A stretch of 64,000 bases of DNA from Alphaproteobacteria bacterium HGW-Alphaproteobacteria-4 (GCA_002842855.1 PHEE01000008.1:1-64000); one strand, 5' to 3'; positions 18,609 to 28,257 are shown, counted from the stretch's first letter. Notes: generated by a model not told the origin, from the letters alone. Made by a program: numbers and translations.

Positions 18609-18621
18609 TATGCCCTCAAAG

Positions 18622-18649
18622 TTTGCAAAACCACTCTAGGCTTTGCAAA
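18622..18649. promoter_or_regulatory. Paired TTTGCAAA boxes, candidate PccR operator
   Basis: TTTGCAAA occurs at 18622-18629 and 18642-18649, exactly 20 bases apart (two helical turns), 13 bases upstream of the pccR start. As I recall, PccR recognises two TTTGCAAA units separated by four bases; here the spacing is 12. A pair of perfect self-complementary octamers in this place is unlikely to be chance. Confidence 0.7.
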
Positions 18650-18658
18650 ATGGGTGCG

Positions 18659-19858
18659 TCAAACCCCCAATTGCCGCCGCCGCCGGAACACCCATACGAT
18701 GGCTGCAACCGAGGCCAGAGACGAGGCGAGCATCAGAAGAATCAATGGCAGCGCCCCGGTATCTGGCCCCAGCAACGCGCCCGCCCAAACCGACAGCGCC
18801 GCGCCGCCGCCCACGTTGAGCGTGGCGCCAAGGCCCGAGGCGGTGCCCGCAAGTTCGGGCCGCACCGACATCATGCCCGCGTTGGCCGAGGGCAGCGCGA
18901 GGCCATTGCCAAAGCCGGTGACGCCGACCATCGCGAAGAACATCAGCGGGTGCACGACCCCCGCAAAGTCGGTCACCAACGCCACCAGAAGCGCCATAGT
19001 CGCGGCCAGGGTGCCCGCCAACACCATGCGGTCTATGCCAATACGCGCGGCATAGCGCCCAGAGATGAAATTTCCGACCGCATACCCCAATGCAGGCAAG
19101 GCAAAATAGCCGCCAAGCTGCGAGGGGCTGAGGTGGTAGACCGTGGTTCCCACGAAGGGCGCGCCGCCGAGGTAGGCAAAGAACAACCCCGAGGCGAAGG
19201 CGGCCGAAAGCGAATAGCCCCAGAACCGCTGCGAGCGCAGCAGCGCCGGGTAGCTGCGCAGCTGCGCGGCAAAACCCACCCCGCCGGGCCGCGTCGTCTC
19301 GCCCAGATCGGCCCAGACAAGCGCCGTGACCGCCAAGCCCAGCACCCCCAACAACGCGAAATTGGCGCGCCAGCCGAAAGCCTCATCAAGCACGCCGCCG
19401 ATCACCGGGCCGATCATCGGCACCAGTGACATGCCCATGGTGACATAACCGATCATCGAGGCCGCCTGTTCGGTTGGCACCATGTCGCGCACCACGGCGC
19501 GGCTGATAACAAAGTTGGTGGCCACCACCGCCTGCACCAGCCGGAATGTCAGAAACATGCCTGCGGTATGCGCGAACAGGGTGCCGAGTGTGGCAAGCAA
19601 GAACAGGGCGAGCACCGCGAGTGTAACCCGGCGGCGGCCGAAGCGGTCGGAGATCGGGCCGATCAGCAATTGTAGCACCGCCGACATCGCGAGGTAGGCC
19701 GAGACCGACAGCTGCATTACATGGTATTCGACGCCGAAATACACCGCCATGCCCGGCAGCGAGGGCAGAAAGATGTTGAGCGACAGCGCCGCCAGCCCTG
19801 CCAGCAGAACCAGGGTGACAATGTGCGGCGGGGCGGAGCGATTCAGAAACTGGCGCAT
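18659..19858 (-). CDS. Bcr/CflA-type multidrug MFS transporter
   Basis: A 399-residue, twelve-helix major facilitator of the Bcr/CflA drug:proton antiporter branch. It has the A-motif IGPISDRFGRRRVTL near residue 67 and the FRLVQAVVATNFVISRAVVRD segment (in part) that marks this branch. It reads in the same direction as pccR, 50 bases upstream, with the PccR boxes between. A link to propionate metabolism is not shown. Confidence 0.85.
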   Translation of the reverse strand: MRQFLNRSAPPHIVTLVLLAGLAALSLNIFLPSLPGMAVYFGVEYHVMQLSVSAYLAMSAVLQLLIGPISDRFGRRRVTLAVLALFLLATLGTLFAHTAGMFLTFRLVQAVVATNFVISRAVVRDMVPTEQAASMIGYVTMGMSLVPMIGPVIGGVLDEAFGWRANFALLGVLGLAVTALVWADLGETTRPGGVGFAAQLRSYPALLRSQRFWGYSLSAAFASGLFFAYLGGAPFVGTTVYHLSPSQLGGYFALPALGYAVGNFISGRYAARIGIDRMVLAGTLAATMALLVALVTDFAGVVHPLMFFAMVGVTGFGNGLALPSANAGMMSVRPELAGTASGLGATLNVGGGAALSVWAGALLGPDTGALPLILLMLASSLASVAAIVWVFRRRRQLGV

Positions 19859-19905
19859 GTATTCTCGCTATTGGCGCGGCGCGCATTTGTCCACGCCCCG
19901 CGCGC

Positions 19906-20256
19906 TCAACTCCACTTGTGAAAAATGAACCACGCCCCCGCAGCGATCAGTGCAAAGCCGATGCCGTGCTGCCAGGTGATCGGCTCTTTCAGATAGGTCC
20001 ATGAAAAAATGGCGAAAACAGAAAGAGTGACGACCTCTTGAATGGTTTTCAGCTGTGCCGCGCTGAAAACTCCATGGCCGATCCGGTTGGCGGGCACCTG
20101 CAAGGTGTATTCGAAAAACGCGATGCCCCAGCTGATCAGGATCACCACGATCAGGGGGGCAGCCTTGAACCTAAGATGCCCATACCACGCAAAGGTCATG
20201 AACACGTTCGAGGCCACGAGCAGGCCGATAGTCAGCACTGGTACGGGAACGTTCAT
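19906..20256 (-). CDS. DMT-like DUF486 membrane protein
   Basis: A 116-residue, four-helix membrane protein of the DUF486 family. Hallmarks are FMTFAWYGHLRF near residue 20, the FFEYTLQVPANRIGH motif near 47 and the ending GIGFALIAAGAWFIFH. Members resemble a half-size drug/metabolite transporter and may pair to form a channel; function is unknown. It is divergent from pccB, so the 168-base gap between them holds both promoters. Confidence 0.85.
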   Translation of the reverse strand: MNVPVPVLTIGLLVASNVFMTFAWYGHLRFKAAPLIVVILISWGIAFFEYTLQVPANRIGHGVFSAAQLKTIQEVVTLSVFAIFSWTYLKEPITWQHGIGFALIAAGAWFIFHKWS

Positions 20257-20309
20257 GGCACCTCCGCAAACACGCGCAAGCTAGCCGAGCCGCATCGTGG
20301 CGGGAAGGC

Positions 20310-20357
20310 TTCGCAAAGTTGCAATTCGCAGGCGCGCCGTTGGCAACAATATGCAAA
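20310..20357. promoter_or_regulatory. Candidate PccR half-sites upstream of pccB
   Basis: TTCGCAAA (20310-20317) and TATGCAAA (20350-20357) each differ from TTTGCAAA by one base, and TTGCAATT (20319-20326) lies between. The cluster sits 70-115 bases before the pccB start in the divergent gap. It is weaker than the pair at 18622-18649 but is in the expected place for control of pccB. Confidence 0.4.
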
Positions 20358-20424
20358 TTTTCTCAATTCTGCTTGTCGGCATGTGCCAAACCGCTAGGGT
20401 GCCGCAAACCCGGGAGGTATCGCC

Positions 20425-21957
20425 ATGAAAGACATCCTAGAGCAACTGGAGCATCGCCGCGCAGAGGCGCGTCTGGGGGGTGGGCAGCGCCGGATCGACG
20501 CGCAGCACGGCAAGGGCAAGCTGACGGCGCGCGAGCGCGTCGAGCTGTTGCTCGATGAGGACAGCTTTGAAGAATTCGACATGTTCGTGGCGCATCGCTG
20601 CACCGAATTCGGCATGCAATCCGACCGCCCGGCGGGCGACGGGGTGGTGACCGGTTGGGGCACGGTAAACGGCCGCATCGTCTATGTCTTCAGCCAAGAC
20701 TTCACCGTTTTCGGCGGCTCGCTTTCTGAAACGCATGCGCAAAAAATTTGCAAGATCATGGATATGGCGGTGCAAAACGGCGCGCCGGTGATCGGCATCA
20801 ACGACAGCGGCGGGGCGCGGATTCAGGAAGGCGTGGCCAGCCTTGCCGGATACGCCGAGGTTTTTCAGCGCAACATCATGGCTTCAGGCGTGGTGCCGCA
20901 GATTTCCCTCATCATGGGGCCTTGCGCGGGGGGGGCGGTCTACAGCCCCGCCATGACCGATTTCATCTTCATGGTCAAAGACACCTCCTACATGTTCGTG
21001 ACCGGCCCCGATGTTGTGAAAACCGTCACCAACGAGATCGTTACGGCGGAAGAGCTGGGCGGCGCGAGCACGCATACCAAGAAATCGTCGGTGGCCGATG
21101 GCGCCTATGAAAACGACGTTGAAGCGCTGGCCGAAACCCGCCGCCTGATCGATTTTCTGCCGCTATCGAACCGCGAGCGCCCCCCGGTGCGGCCCTTCTT
21201 TGATGATGTCGCGCGGATCGAGGAAAGCCTTGATACGCTTATTCCCGACAACCCGAACCAGCCCTACGACATGAAGGAACTGATCGGCAAGATCGCGGAT
21301 GAAGGCGATTTCTTTGAAATCCAGCGCGATTTTGCGGCCAACATCATCACCGGCTTCATCCGCATCGAAGGCGAGTCGGTGGGCGTGGTCGCGAACCAGC
21401 CAATGGTGCTGGCGGGCTGCCTTGATATCGACAGCAGCCGCAAGGCCGCACGGTTTGTGCGCTTTTGCGATGCGTTCGAAATACCGATTCTGACGCTGGT
21501 CGATGTGCCGGGGTTCCTGCCTGGCACCGGGCAGGAATATGGTGGCGTCATCAAGCACGGCGCGAAACTGCTGTTTGCCTTTGGCGAGGCAACGGTGCCG
21601 AAGGTGACCGTCATCACCCGCAAAGCCTACGGCGGCGCCTATGACGTGATGAGTTCCAAGCACCTTCGCGGCGATTTCAACTATGCCTGGCCGACGGCGG
21701 AAATTGCCGTGATGGGCGCCAAGGGCGCGGTAGAAATTCTCTACCGCAGCGAACTTGCCGACCGCGACAAGATCGCGCATCGCACCGCTGATTACGAGGA
21801 CCGCTTTGCCAACCCCTTCGTGGCCGCCGAAAAGGGCTTTATCGACGAGGTGATCCAGCCCCGCTCGACGCGCAAACGGGTGGCGCGCGCGTTTGCCAGC
21901 CTGCGCACGAAAAAGCAGACGAACCCATGGAAAAAGCACGACAACATTCCGCTCTGA
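20425..21957 (+). CDS. pccB: Propionyl-CoA carboxylase beta subunit
   Basis: A 510-residue carboxyltransferase, the usual length for PccB. The N-half has the acyl-CoA-binding [12 protein letters not shown] near residue 130 and the [12 protein letters not shown] oxyanion region; the C-half has the second crotonase-like domain ([28 protein letters not shown]). With PccA it converts propionyl-CoA to (S)-methylmalonyl-CoA in the cytosol. GGGAGGT precedes the ATG. It heads a run of co-directional genes reaching the terminator before pccA. Confidence 0.95.
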   Translation: MKDILEQLEHRRAEARLGGGQRRIDAQHGKGKLTARERVELLLDEDSFEEFDMFVAHRCTEFGMQSDRPAGDGVVTGWGTVNGRIVYVFSQDFTVFGGSLSETHAQKICKIMDMAVQNGAPVIGINDSGGARIQEGVASLAGYAEVFQRNIMASGVVPQISLIMGPCAGGAVYSPAMTDFIFMVKDTSYMFVTGPDVVKTVTNEIVTAEELGGASTHTKKSSVADGAYENDVEALAETRRLIDFLPLSNRERPPVRPFFDDVARIEESLDTLIPDNPNQPYDMKELIGKIADEGDFFEIQRDFAANIITGFIRIEGESVGVVANQPMVLAGCLDIDSSRKAARFVRFCDAFEIPILTLVDVPGFLPGTGQEYGGVIKHGAKLLFAFGEATVPKVTVITRKAYGGAYDVMSSKHLRGDFNYAWPTAEIAVMGAKGAVEILYRSELADRDKIAHRTADYEDRFANPFVAAEKGFIDEVIQPRSTRKRVARAFASLRTKKQTNPWKKHDNIPL

Positions 21958-22059
21958 GCATAGAATCGAGGGCCCGATGCGGCTGACGTTTGACCAGACC
22001 GTGGCGAGACTTTGCGCAGCGGCACGTCTGATTGCGAGAATCGGCAATTCGGCCTATGC

Positions 22060-22080
22060 TTCATGTGCAAGTCACATGAA
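22060..22080. promoter_or_regulatory. Perfect hyphenated palindrome before the lipoprotein gene
   Basis: TTCATGTG (22060-22067) and CACATGAA (22073-22080) pair perfectly around CAAGT, ending 15 bases before the ATG at 22096. It could be an operator or an mRNA hairpin close to the ribosome site (TGAGG). No T-run follows, so it is not a standard terminator. Confidence 0.45.
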
Positions 22081-22095
22081 CGTTATGAGGTTGCC

Positions 22096-22440
22096 ATGCG
22101 CATTGCCGAATTCGTTACCGTTACTGCCTCGCTCGCGTTGCTGCTTGGCGCCTGCGCCAAACCGGTTGTCCGCCCGATCCTGCCCGAACCCGTCTACAAC
22201 AAGTATGGCGATGTTTCGGAAGGTGCCTGCCGGCCCGAACGCCAGCCGTTCTCGCGCTACTATCCGCAGCGCCTGCCCACCTGCGAATCTTTCTGCCTGC
22301 CGGGTGAGCGGCCTGATTATTCGATCCTGTCGCATGTTACCACGGTGCCGAATTGTGTGCCGATCCGGGATGACGAGCCGAATGATCCGGGACGGCAGCC
22401 GATCATTCCAGGCAACGGCCTCACCCACCTGGGGCCGTAA
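22096..22440 (+). CDS. Small lipoprotein between pccB and pccA
   Basis: A 114-residue protein with a lipoprotein signal (MRIAEFVTVTASLALLLGAC; lipobox LGAC, Cys20). The mature part is proline-rich with four further cysteines (GACRPERQ, TCESFCLPGE, PNCVPIRDD), which could form disulfides in the periplasm. It has no known domain. ATG 22096 follows TGAGG; the longer frame from 22012 lacks a signal. Its place inside the pcc gene run suggests joint transcription, not a shared role. Confidence 0.75.
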   Translation: MRIAEFVTVTASLALLLGACAKPVVRPILPEPVYNKYGDVSEGACRPERQPFSRYYPQRLPTCESFCLPGERPDYSILSHVTTVPNCVPIRDDEPNDPGRQPIIPGNGLTHLGP

Positions 22441-22473
22441 CAGCCTGACCGGCCGTGTTCAGGGGGCCGCGTC

Positions 22474-22881
22474 ATGCTGAAGCATCGCGGCTTTCCGGGG
22501 CGGTTGCGCGGCACCGACTATCAGTTTGTGATCCGCCGAGCGGTGCACGGGCGCGGTGTTACAAAGATCGTCGCGCGGGAACGTTATCGCGATCGTGCCA
22601 CAGCTGACAGGCGCGCCGACGAAGGCTTTCTGGCCGCCCTTTGGGATTATTTCGGTGAAGCGCCGTTCGAGCGTGGCAACCTTGATGCCGGGCGCATTTC
22701 ATGGCTGTTCGGTCGCGAGGTGGTACCCGCCGAAGACCCGTTTGACCCCGAAAGCTACGAGGCACTGCTGAAAATCGACGTACGCCGGGCCCGCGCCGCT
22801 TTTCCCGAAGTGTTCGCGGAAGGGCGTGTGCCGTTGCAGGGCGAGGGCGAGGGCGACGACGAGGACGCGCCATGGGCGTGA
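22474..22881 (+). CDS. Hypothetical protein between pccB and pccA
   Basis: A 135-residue soluble protein I do not recognise. It is rich in Arg and aromatic residues (RGTDYQFVIRRAVHGRG, ARERYRD), with a helical middle and an acidic tail GEGEGDDEDAPWA. No signal peptide or membrane helix is seen. The third-codon G+C bias is like that of its neighbours, and it follows the lipoprotein gene by 33 bases, which supports it as real. No function is proposed. Confidence 0.6.
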   Translation: MLKHRGFPGRLRGTDYQFVIRRAVHGRGVTKIVARERYRDRATADRRADEGFLAALWDYFGEAPFERGNLDAGRISWLFGREVVPAEDPFDPESYEALLKIDVRRARAAFPEVFAEGRVPLQGEGEGDDEDAPWA

Positions 22882-23218
22882 TCTTGCCACTTGCCCCGCC
22901 GTTCCGGCAGCATTTCGCCGAAGTGCCATGCCTCACGAAAACGGGCTTTGCCAAAGGCTTCTGGGCACGGCAGGCTGGGAATACGGGGTGCGCCGCCAGC
23001 ACGGCAAACCCTGGACTGAACCTGAAACCCAACTATCCCTCTACCCTATCCCTTACCCTCTGTTCCTGGCCTGGCCCCTTGTGGGCCAGGCACCTTTGGC
23101 CAAAGCCGATGGCGTGCGGGGGGGGCAACATCGGGAACCTTCGGGGTCGAGCGGTGTTGTCACACCGAGCCGTGGCGCCCCTGATGGTCGCTTGTGGCCA
23201 ACAAGGAGCTGAACGAGC
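22882..23218. other. 337-base gap without a convincing gene; one hairpin
   Basis: Open frames across this gap lack family features and usual codon bias. The gap has pyrimidine-rich near-repeats around 23040-23062 and a perfect 9-bp hairpin, arms GCCTGGCCC (23069-23077) and GGGCCAGGC (23083-23091), with no T-run. Its end carries the AAGGAG ribosome site of the next small gene. A small RNA or long leader cannot be excluded. Confidence 0.5.
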
Positions 23219-23437
23219 ATGGGAATTCTCAAATTCGCGGTCGCTATTGCTGCCGCTGCAACGCTTTCGGGCTGCGACTACCTCAATAACGACACCGAGC
23301 GCGGCCTTGCCGGGGCGGCAACCGGCGCGGTCGTCGCGGGTGCGCTCGGCGGCAGCGCGGTTACCGGCGCAATTGTCGGCGGCGCCGCAGGCGTGTTCTG
23401 CGATGACCTGCGCGTTCAGGGCTGCGTCAACCGCTAG
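23219..23437 (+). CDS. Small glycine-zipper lipoprotein
   Basis: A 72-residue protein with lipobox LSGC (Cys19) after MGILKFAVAIAAAATLSGC. A glycine-zipper stretch (LAGAATGAVVAGALGGSAVT, in part) follows, then CDDLRVQGC near the end, which could form a disulfide. Such proteins usually sit in the outer membrane or periplasm; the glycine-zipper pattern favours tight membrane or self-association. AAGGAG lies about 10 bases before the ATG. A strong terminator follows 40 bases after the stop. Confidence 0.75.
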   Translation: MGILKFAVAIAAAATLSGCDYLNNDTERGLAGAATGAVVAGALGGSAVTGAIVGGAAGVFCDDLRVQGCVNR

Positions 23438-23476
23438 GTCCGCGTTGCCGCAAACAGCGGCCGCACATCAATTCAT

Positions 23477-23512
23477 AACGCCACCGGGGCCCGCCGCCCC
23501 GGTGGCGTTTTT
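23477..23512 (+). terminator. Rho-independent terminator before pccA
   Basis: Perfect 14-bp stem, arms AACGCCACCGGGGC (23477-23490) and GCCCCGGTGGCGTT (23496-23509), followed by T's to 23512. It separates the pccB gene run from pccA, so pccA should have its own promoter in the 63 bases before its start, or depend on read-through. Confidence 0.9.
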
Positions 23513-23575
23513 GCATTCCACCACCAACACCGGAGCGGGCAGGCGGCCCGCCAATCCGGGCAGAGGGGCCCCCAC

Positions 23576-25579
23576 ATGTTCAAGAAGATCCTGATCGCCA
23601 ACCGCGGCGAAATCGCTTGCCGCGTCATCAAGTCGGCGCAGAAAATGGGCATCAAGACGGTTGCGGTCTTTTCCGACGCCGACCGACATGCGCTGCATGT
23701 GCGTATGGCCGACGAGGCGGTGCACATCGGCCCGTCGCCTGCCAACCAATCCTACATCGTGATTGACAAGATCATGGCGGCAGTGCGTCAGACCGGCGCC
23801 GAGGCGGTGCACCCCGGCTATGGGTTCCTGAGCGAAAACATGAAGTTCGCTGCGGCGTTGGAGGCTGAAGGCGTGGTATTCATCGGCCCGCCGAGCCCCG
23901 CGATCGAGGCGATGGGCGACAAGATCACCTCAAAGAAGATCGCGCAGGAGGCGGGGGTTTCCACCGTGCCCGGCTACATGGGCCTGATCGCTGACGCGGA
24001 TGAGGCCGTCAAGATCAGCCAGCAGGTCGGCTACCCCGTGATGATCAAGGCCAGCGCCGGTGGCGGCGGCAAGGGCATGCGGATTGCGTGGAACGACGCC
24101 GAGGCGCGCGAGGGCTTTCAAAGTTCGAAAAACGAGGCGGCGTCGAGCTTTGGCGATGACCGCATCTTCATCGAAAAATTCGTGACACAGCCCCGTCACA
24201 TCGAAATTCAGGTGCTTGCCGACAAGCGCGGCAACACGGTTTACCTGCACGAGCGCGAATGCTCGATTCAGCGGCGCAACCAGAAGGTGATCGAAGAGGC
24301 CCCTTCGCCCTTTCTCGACGCCGAAACCCGCAAGGCGATGGGCGAACAGGCCTGCGCCTTGGCCCGGGCGGTGGGCTATACCAGCGCCGGCACCGTGGAG
24401 TTCATCGTCGATGGTGCGCGCAACTTCTATTTCCTCGAAATGAACACCCGGTTGCAGGTAGAACACCCGGTGACCGAGCTGATCACCGGCATCGACATTG
24501 TCGAGCAGATGATTCGCGTCGCCAATGGCGAGCCGCTGCCCTTCAAGCAGTCGGATCTGAAGATCAACGGCTGGGCGATGGAAAGCCGTCTTTACGCCGA
24601 AGACCCGTACCGCGGGTTTCTGCCTTCGATCGGGCGGCTTACCCGCTACCGCCCCCCGGTTGAGGGCAAGACCCTTGGCGGCGGCATCGTGCGCAACGAT
24701 ACTGGCGTTTTTGAGGGCGGCGAGATCAGCATGTTCTACGACCCGATGATCGCAAAACTCTGCACCTGGGCGCCGACGCGCGGCGAGGCCATTGAGCAAA
24801 TGCGGATCGCGCTGGATTCGTTCGAGGTTGAGGGCATCGGCCACAACTTGCCGTTTGTCGGCGCGGTGATGGACCATCCGCGCTTCGTTTCAGGCGATAT
24901 CTCGACCGCCTTCATCGTCGAGGAATACCCCGACGGCTTTCAGGGCGCGACACTTGCGCCCGAGCTTACGCGCCGCATTGCTGCCGCCACCGCCGCGATG
25001 AACCGGGTGGCCGAGATCCGCCGCACACGCATTTCGGGCACGCTTGGCAACCATGAACGCCGCGTAGGCAAAGACTGGGTGGTGACGCTGCAAGGCACCG
25101 AATATGCCGTGCGGATCGATGCCGACCGCGAAGGCTCGACCGTGCATTTCGCTGATGGTGGCGCCGTGCGCGTCAGCTCGGACTGGGTGCCGGGGCAGCC
25201 GCTTGCAAGCCTTTTGGTCGATGGCAAGCCGCTGGTGCTCAAGGTCGGCAAAATCCCCTCGGGCTTTCGCATCCGCGCCCGTGGCGCCGACCTCAAGGTG
25301 CATGTCCGCACCCCCCGGCAGGCCGAACTGGCGCGCCTCATGCCAGAAAAACTTCCGCCCGACACCTCGCGTTTCCTTCTGTGCCCGATGCCCGGCCTGA
25401 TTGTGAAGATCAATGTCGAAGAAGGGCAGGAGGTGCAGGAGGGGCAGGCGCTGGCCACGGTCGAGGCGATGAAGATGGAAAACATTCTCAAGGCCGAGCG
25501 CAAGGGCGTGGTGAAAAAGGTCAACACCAAGGCCGGGGCAAGCCTCAAGGTCGATGATGTCATCATGGAGTTCGAATGA
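23576..25579 (+). CDS. pccA: Propionyl-CoA carboxylase alpha subunit (biotin-carrying)
   Basis: A 667-residue protein. Biotin carboxylase fills residues about 1-450 (MFKKILIANRGEIACRVIKS start, Gly-rich ATP loop KASAGGGGKGMR, RLQVEHPVTE); then a BT-like linking domain; then a biotin carrier domain whose attachment Lys633 lies in EAMKMEN. It uses ATP and bicarbonate to carboxylate biotin for PccB. It is convergent with the DUF4174 gene, with stops four bases apart. Confidence 0.95.
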   Translation: MFKKILIANRGEIACRVIKSAQKMGIKTVAVFSDADRHALHVRMADEAVHIGPSPANQSYIVIDKIMAAVRQTGAEAVHPGYGFLSENMKFAAALEAEGVVFIGPPSPAIEAMGDKITSKKIAQEAGVSTVPGYMGLIADADEAVKISQQVGYPVMIKASAGGGGKGMRIAWNDAEAREGFQSSKNEAASSFGDDRIFIEKFVTQPRHIEIQVLADKRGNTVYLHERECSIQRRNQKVIEEAPSPFLDAETRKAMGEQACALARAVGYTSAGTVEFIVDGARNFYFLEMNTRLQVEHPVTELITGIDIVEQMIRVANGEPLPFKQSDLKINGWAMESRLYAEDPYRGFLPSIGRLTRYRPPVEGKTLGGGIVRNDTGVFEGGEISMFYDPMIAKLCTWAPTRGEAIEQMRIALDSFEVEGIGHNLPFVGAVMDHPRFVSGDISTAFIVEEYPDGFQGATLAPELTRRIAAATAAMNRVAEIRRTRISGTLGNHERRVGKDWVVTLQGTEYAVRIDADREGSTVHFADGGAVRVSSDWVPGQPLASLLVDGKPLVLKVGKIPSGFRIRARGADLKVHVRTPRQAELARLMPEKLPPDTSRFLLCPMPGLIVKINVEEGQEVQEGQALATVEAMKMENILKAERKGVVKKVNTKAGASLKVDDVIMEFE

Positions 25580-25583
25580 GCCG

Positions 25584-26030
25584 CTATCGCCCTGCCGGTT
25601 GCAGTTGCAGCACTTCTTGCCGGCGCAGCGGGAACTTGTCGATGGCGCGCGTGATCTCGCGCACATCCCACGGCAAGGGCTTGCGCAATTCGGGCTCCAG
25701 GTCTTTGTCGAGCAGCACCAGGCTGAAACCGCGCGGGCGCAGTTTCAGGCGCCATTCGCTGCGGGCGGCGGGGTCTGTGTCGGTAATCACGACCACGTCG
25801 CGTTCCTCCAGCGCCGCCGGGTTTTCGGCCAGCATCCGCATTTGCGTGGCAAATGCTGGGTCGGCAGGGCTGTCGGCAAACACCACGATCGGGCGCTTGA
25901 GCCACAATAACTCGGCCACCGTCGCCTCTGCTGCGTCCAGCGGCACGAAATCAGGCACCGCCGGGGCTTCCTGCGCGGCGGCGGCAATGGGCAGAAATGC
26001 CGAAAGAACAAGGATGTATAGCGGTTTCAT
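25584..26030 (-). CDS. DUF4174 secreted protein
   Basis: A 148-residue protein with signal peptide MKPLYILVLSAFLPIAAAAQ and a DUF4174-type domain (about 40-140), recognised from the PIVVFADSPADPAFATQ and LRPRGFSLVLLDKD segments. The domain has a thioredoxin-like strand order but no CxxC. ATG 26030 has AGGAGG directly upstream; the longer frame has no signal start. It lies between pccA and the mutase on the opposite strand, as an island in the pathway cluster. Function unknown. Confidence 0.8.
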   Translation of the reverse strand: MKPLYILVLSAFLPIAAAAQEAPAVPDFVPLDAAEATVAELLWLKRPIVVFADSPADPAFATQMRMLAENPAALEERDVVVITDTDPAARSEWRLKLRPRGFSLVLLDKDLEPELRKPLPWDVREITRAIDKFPLRRQEVLQLQPAGR

Positions 26031-26124
26031 GGCGCCTCCTGCCATTTGATATAGGGCAGGCGCGCGCGAAACCAAAGGACGAATGCCCGCCGTTGGCGGA
26101 CCTCAGACGAAAAGGGATAACCCG

Positions 26125-28254
26125 ATGAGCGACACTACCGACCTCTGGCGCAAATTGGCCGCCAAAGAGCTGAAAGGGAAAGACCCCGACACGCTGATCT
26201 GGAACACGCTGGAGGGCATTCCGGTCAAGCCGCTCTACACCGCCGAAGACGTGGCAGGCCTGCCGCAGATGCACGAAGTGCCGGGTGTGGTGCCCTTTAC
26301 CCGCGGTGTGCGCGCCACGATGTATGCGGGCCGCCCCTGGACGATCCGCCAATACGCGGGCTTTTCCACCGCCGAAGCCTCGAATGATTTCTACCGCAAG
26401 GCGCTGGCGGCCGGGCAGCAAGGCGTTTCGGTGGCGTTCGACCTTGCCACTCACCGCGGTTACGACAGCGACCACCCGCGCGTTGTGGGCGATGTCGGCA
26501 AGGCCGGAGTGGCGATCGATTCGGTCGAGGACATGAAGATCTTGTTCAACGGCATTCCATTGGAAAAAGTCAGTGTTTCCATGACCATGAACGGTGCGGT
26601 GATCCCGATTCTCGCCAGCTTCATCGTGACGGGCGAAGAGCAGGGCGTGCCGCGCGCCGAGCTTTCGGGCACAATTCAGAACGACATCCTGAAAGAGTTC
26701 ATGGTGCGCAACACCTACATTTACCCGCCCGAGCCTTCGATGCGGATCATTGCCGACATCATCGAATACACCTCGGCCGAGATGCCGAAGTTCAACTCGA
26801 TCAGCATTTCCGGCTACCACATGCAGGAGGCGGGCGCGAACCTTGTGCAGGAACTGGCCTATACGCTGGCCGACGGGCGCGAATATGTGCGCGCCGCCAT
26901 CGAGCGCGGCATGAACGTGGACGAATTCGCCGGGCGCCTGAGCTTTTTCTTCGCCATCGGCATGAACTTTTTCATGGAGGCCGCCAAACTGCGCGCGGCG
27001 CGGCTGCTGTGGCACCGTATCATGACCGAGTTTGGCGCGCAAAAGCCGGGCAGCCTGATGCTGCGCACCCATTGCCAGACCTCGGGCGTTTCGTTGCAGG
27101 AACAAGATCCCTACAACAACGTGGTGCGCACCGCTTATGAGGCGATGGCGGCGGCACTCGGGGGCACGCAAAGCCTGCACACCAACGCGCTGGATGAGGC
27201 GATTGCGCTGCCGACCGAGTTTTCGGCCCGCATTGCGCGCAATACTCAACTGATATTGCAGGAAGAAACCGGCATTACCCATGTCGTCGATCCGCTGGCG
27301 GGCAGCTACTACGTCGAAAGCCTGACAGCGGAGCTGGCCGAAAAGGCCTGGGCGCTGATCGAAGAGGTTGAGGCGATGGGCGGCATGACCAAGGCGGTCG
27401 CCACCGGCATGCCCAAGCTGCGGATCGAGGAATCTGCGGCGCGGCGGCAAGCGATGATCGACCGCGGTCAAGAGGTGATCGTGGGTGTCAACAAGTACAA
27501 GCTGGCCAAGCAAGACCCGATCGAGATTCTCGATATCGACAACGTCGCGGTGCGGGAAAGCCAGATTGCGCGGTTGGCGCAGGTGCGTGCCGGGCGCAAC
27601 GAGGCCGCCTGCACCGCGGCACTGGACGAATTGACCCGGCGCGCGCGCGCGGGCGGCAACCTTCTGGAGGCCGCGGTGGCGGCGGCGCGGGCGCGCGCGA
27701 GCGTGGGAGAGATCAGCATGGCGATGGAAAAGGTGTTCGGCCGCCACCGTGCCGAGGTGAAAACCCTCGCCGGGGTTTATGGCGCCGCCTACGAGGGCGA
27801 CGATGGTTTTGCCGCGATCCAGAAAGACGTCGAGGCTTTCGCCGAGGAAGAAGGCCGCCGCCCGCGCATGCTGGTGGTGAAGATGGGACAAGATGGACAC
27901 GACCGCGGCGCCAAGGTGATTGCCACCGCCTTTGCCGACATCGGCTTTGATGTTGATGTGGGGCCGCTGTTTCAGACCCCGGAAGAGGCCGCGCAAGATG
28001 CGATCGACAACGACGTGCATGTGGTCGGCATCTCAAGCCAGGCGGCGGGCCACAAGACGCTGGCACCGAAGCTGATCGAGGCGCTGAAGGCGCGTGGTGC
28101 CGGCGACATTCTGGTGATCTGCGGTGGCGTCATTCCGCAGCAGGATTATGATTTTCTGACCCGCGCCGGGGTCAAGGCGATTTTCGGGCCGGGCACCAAC
28201 ATTCCCGCCGCCGCACGCGATATTCTGGCGCTGATCCGGGCGGCGCGCGGCTGA
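26125..28254 (+). CDS. Methylmalonyl-CoA mutase
   Basis: A 709-residue single-chain mutase, the usual length. The N-terminal barrel carries [19 protein letters not shown] and [10 protein letters not shown] for acyl-CoA binding; the C-terminal cobalamin domain has the D590-x-H592 motif ([10 protein letters not shown]), whose His replaces the lower axial ligand of B12. It converts (R)-methylmalonyl-CoA to succinyl-CoA, ending propionate assimilation. AAAGGGA precedes ATG 26125. Names in use include scpA, bhbA and mcm. No epimerase gene is recognised in the window. Confidence 0.95.
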   Translation: MSDTTDLWRKLAAKELKGKDPDTLIWNTLEGIPVKPLYTAEDVAGLPQMHEVPGVVPFTRGVRATMYAGRPWTIRQYAGFSTAEASNDFYRKALAAGQQGVSVAFDLATHRGYDSDHPRVVGDVGKAGVAIDSVEDMKILFNGIPLEKVSVSMTMNGAVIPILASFIVTGEEQGVPRAELSGTIQNDILKEFMVRNTYIYPPEPSMRIIADIIEYTSAEMPKFNSISISGYHMQEAGANLVQELAYTLADGREYVRAAIERGMNVDEFAGRLSFFFAIGMNFFMEAAKLRAARLLWHRIMTEFGAQKPGSLMLRTHCQTSGVSLQEQDPYNNVVRTAYEAMAAALGGTQSLHTNALDEAIALPTEFSARIARNTQLILQEETGITHVVDPLAGSYYVESLTAELAEKAWALIEEVEAMGGMTKAVATGMPKLRIEESAARRQAMIDRGQEVIVGVNKYKLAKQDPIEILDIDNVAVRESQIARLAQVRAGRNEAACTAALDELTRRARAGGNLLEAAVAAARARASVGEISMAMEKVFGRHRAEVKTLAGVYGAAYEGDDGFAAIQKDVEAFAEEEGRRPRMLVVKMGQDGHDRGAKVIATAFADIGFDVDVGPLFQTPEEAAQDAIDNDVHVVGISSQAAGHKTLAPKLIEALKARGAGDILVICGGVIPQQDYDFLTRAGVKAIFGPGTNIPAAARDILALIRAARG

Positions 28255-28257
28255 AGA

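Noticed and set aside
22929-23212. A plus-strand frame starting MPHENGLCQRLLG
   Set aside because: It has no recognisable motif or ribosome site and ends just before the small lipoprotein; it looks like chance in GC-rich DNA.
22872-23594. A 240-codon plus-strand frame across the gap after the hypothetical gene
   Set aside because: It overlaps the small lipoprotein gene and the terminator, has no family features and an irregular composition.
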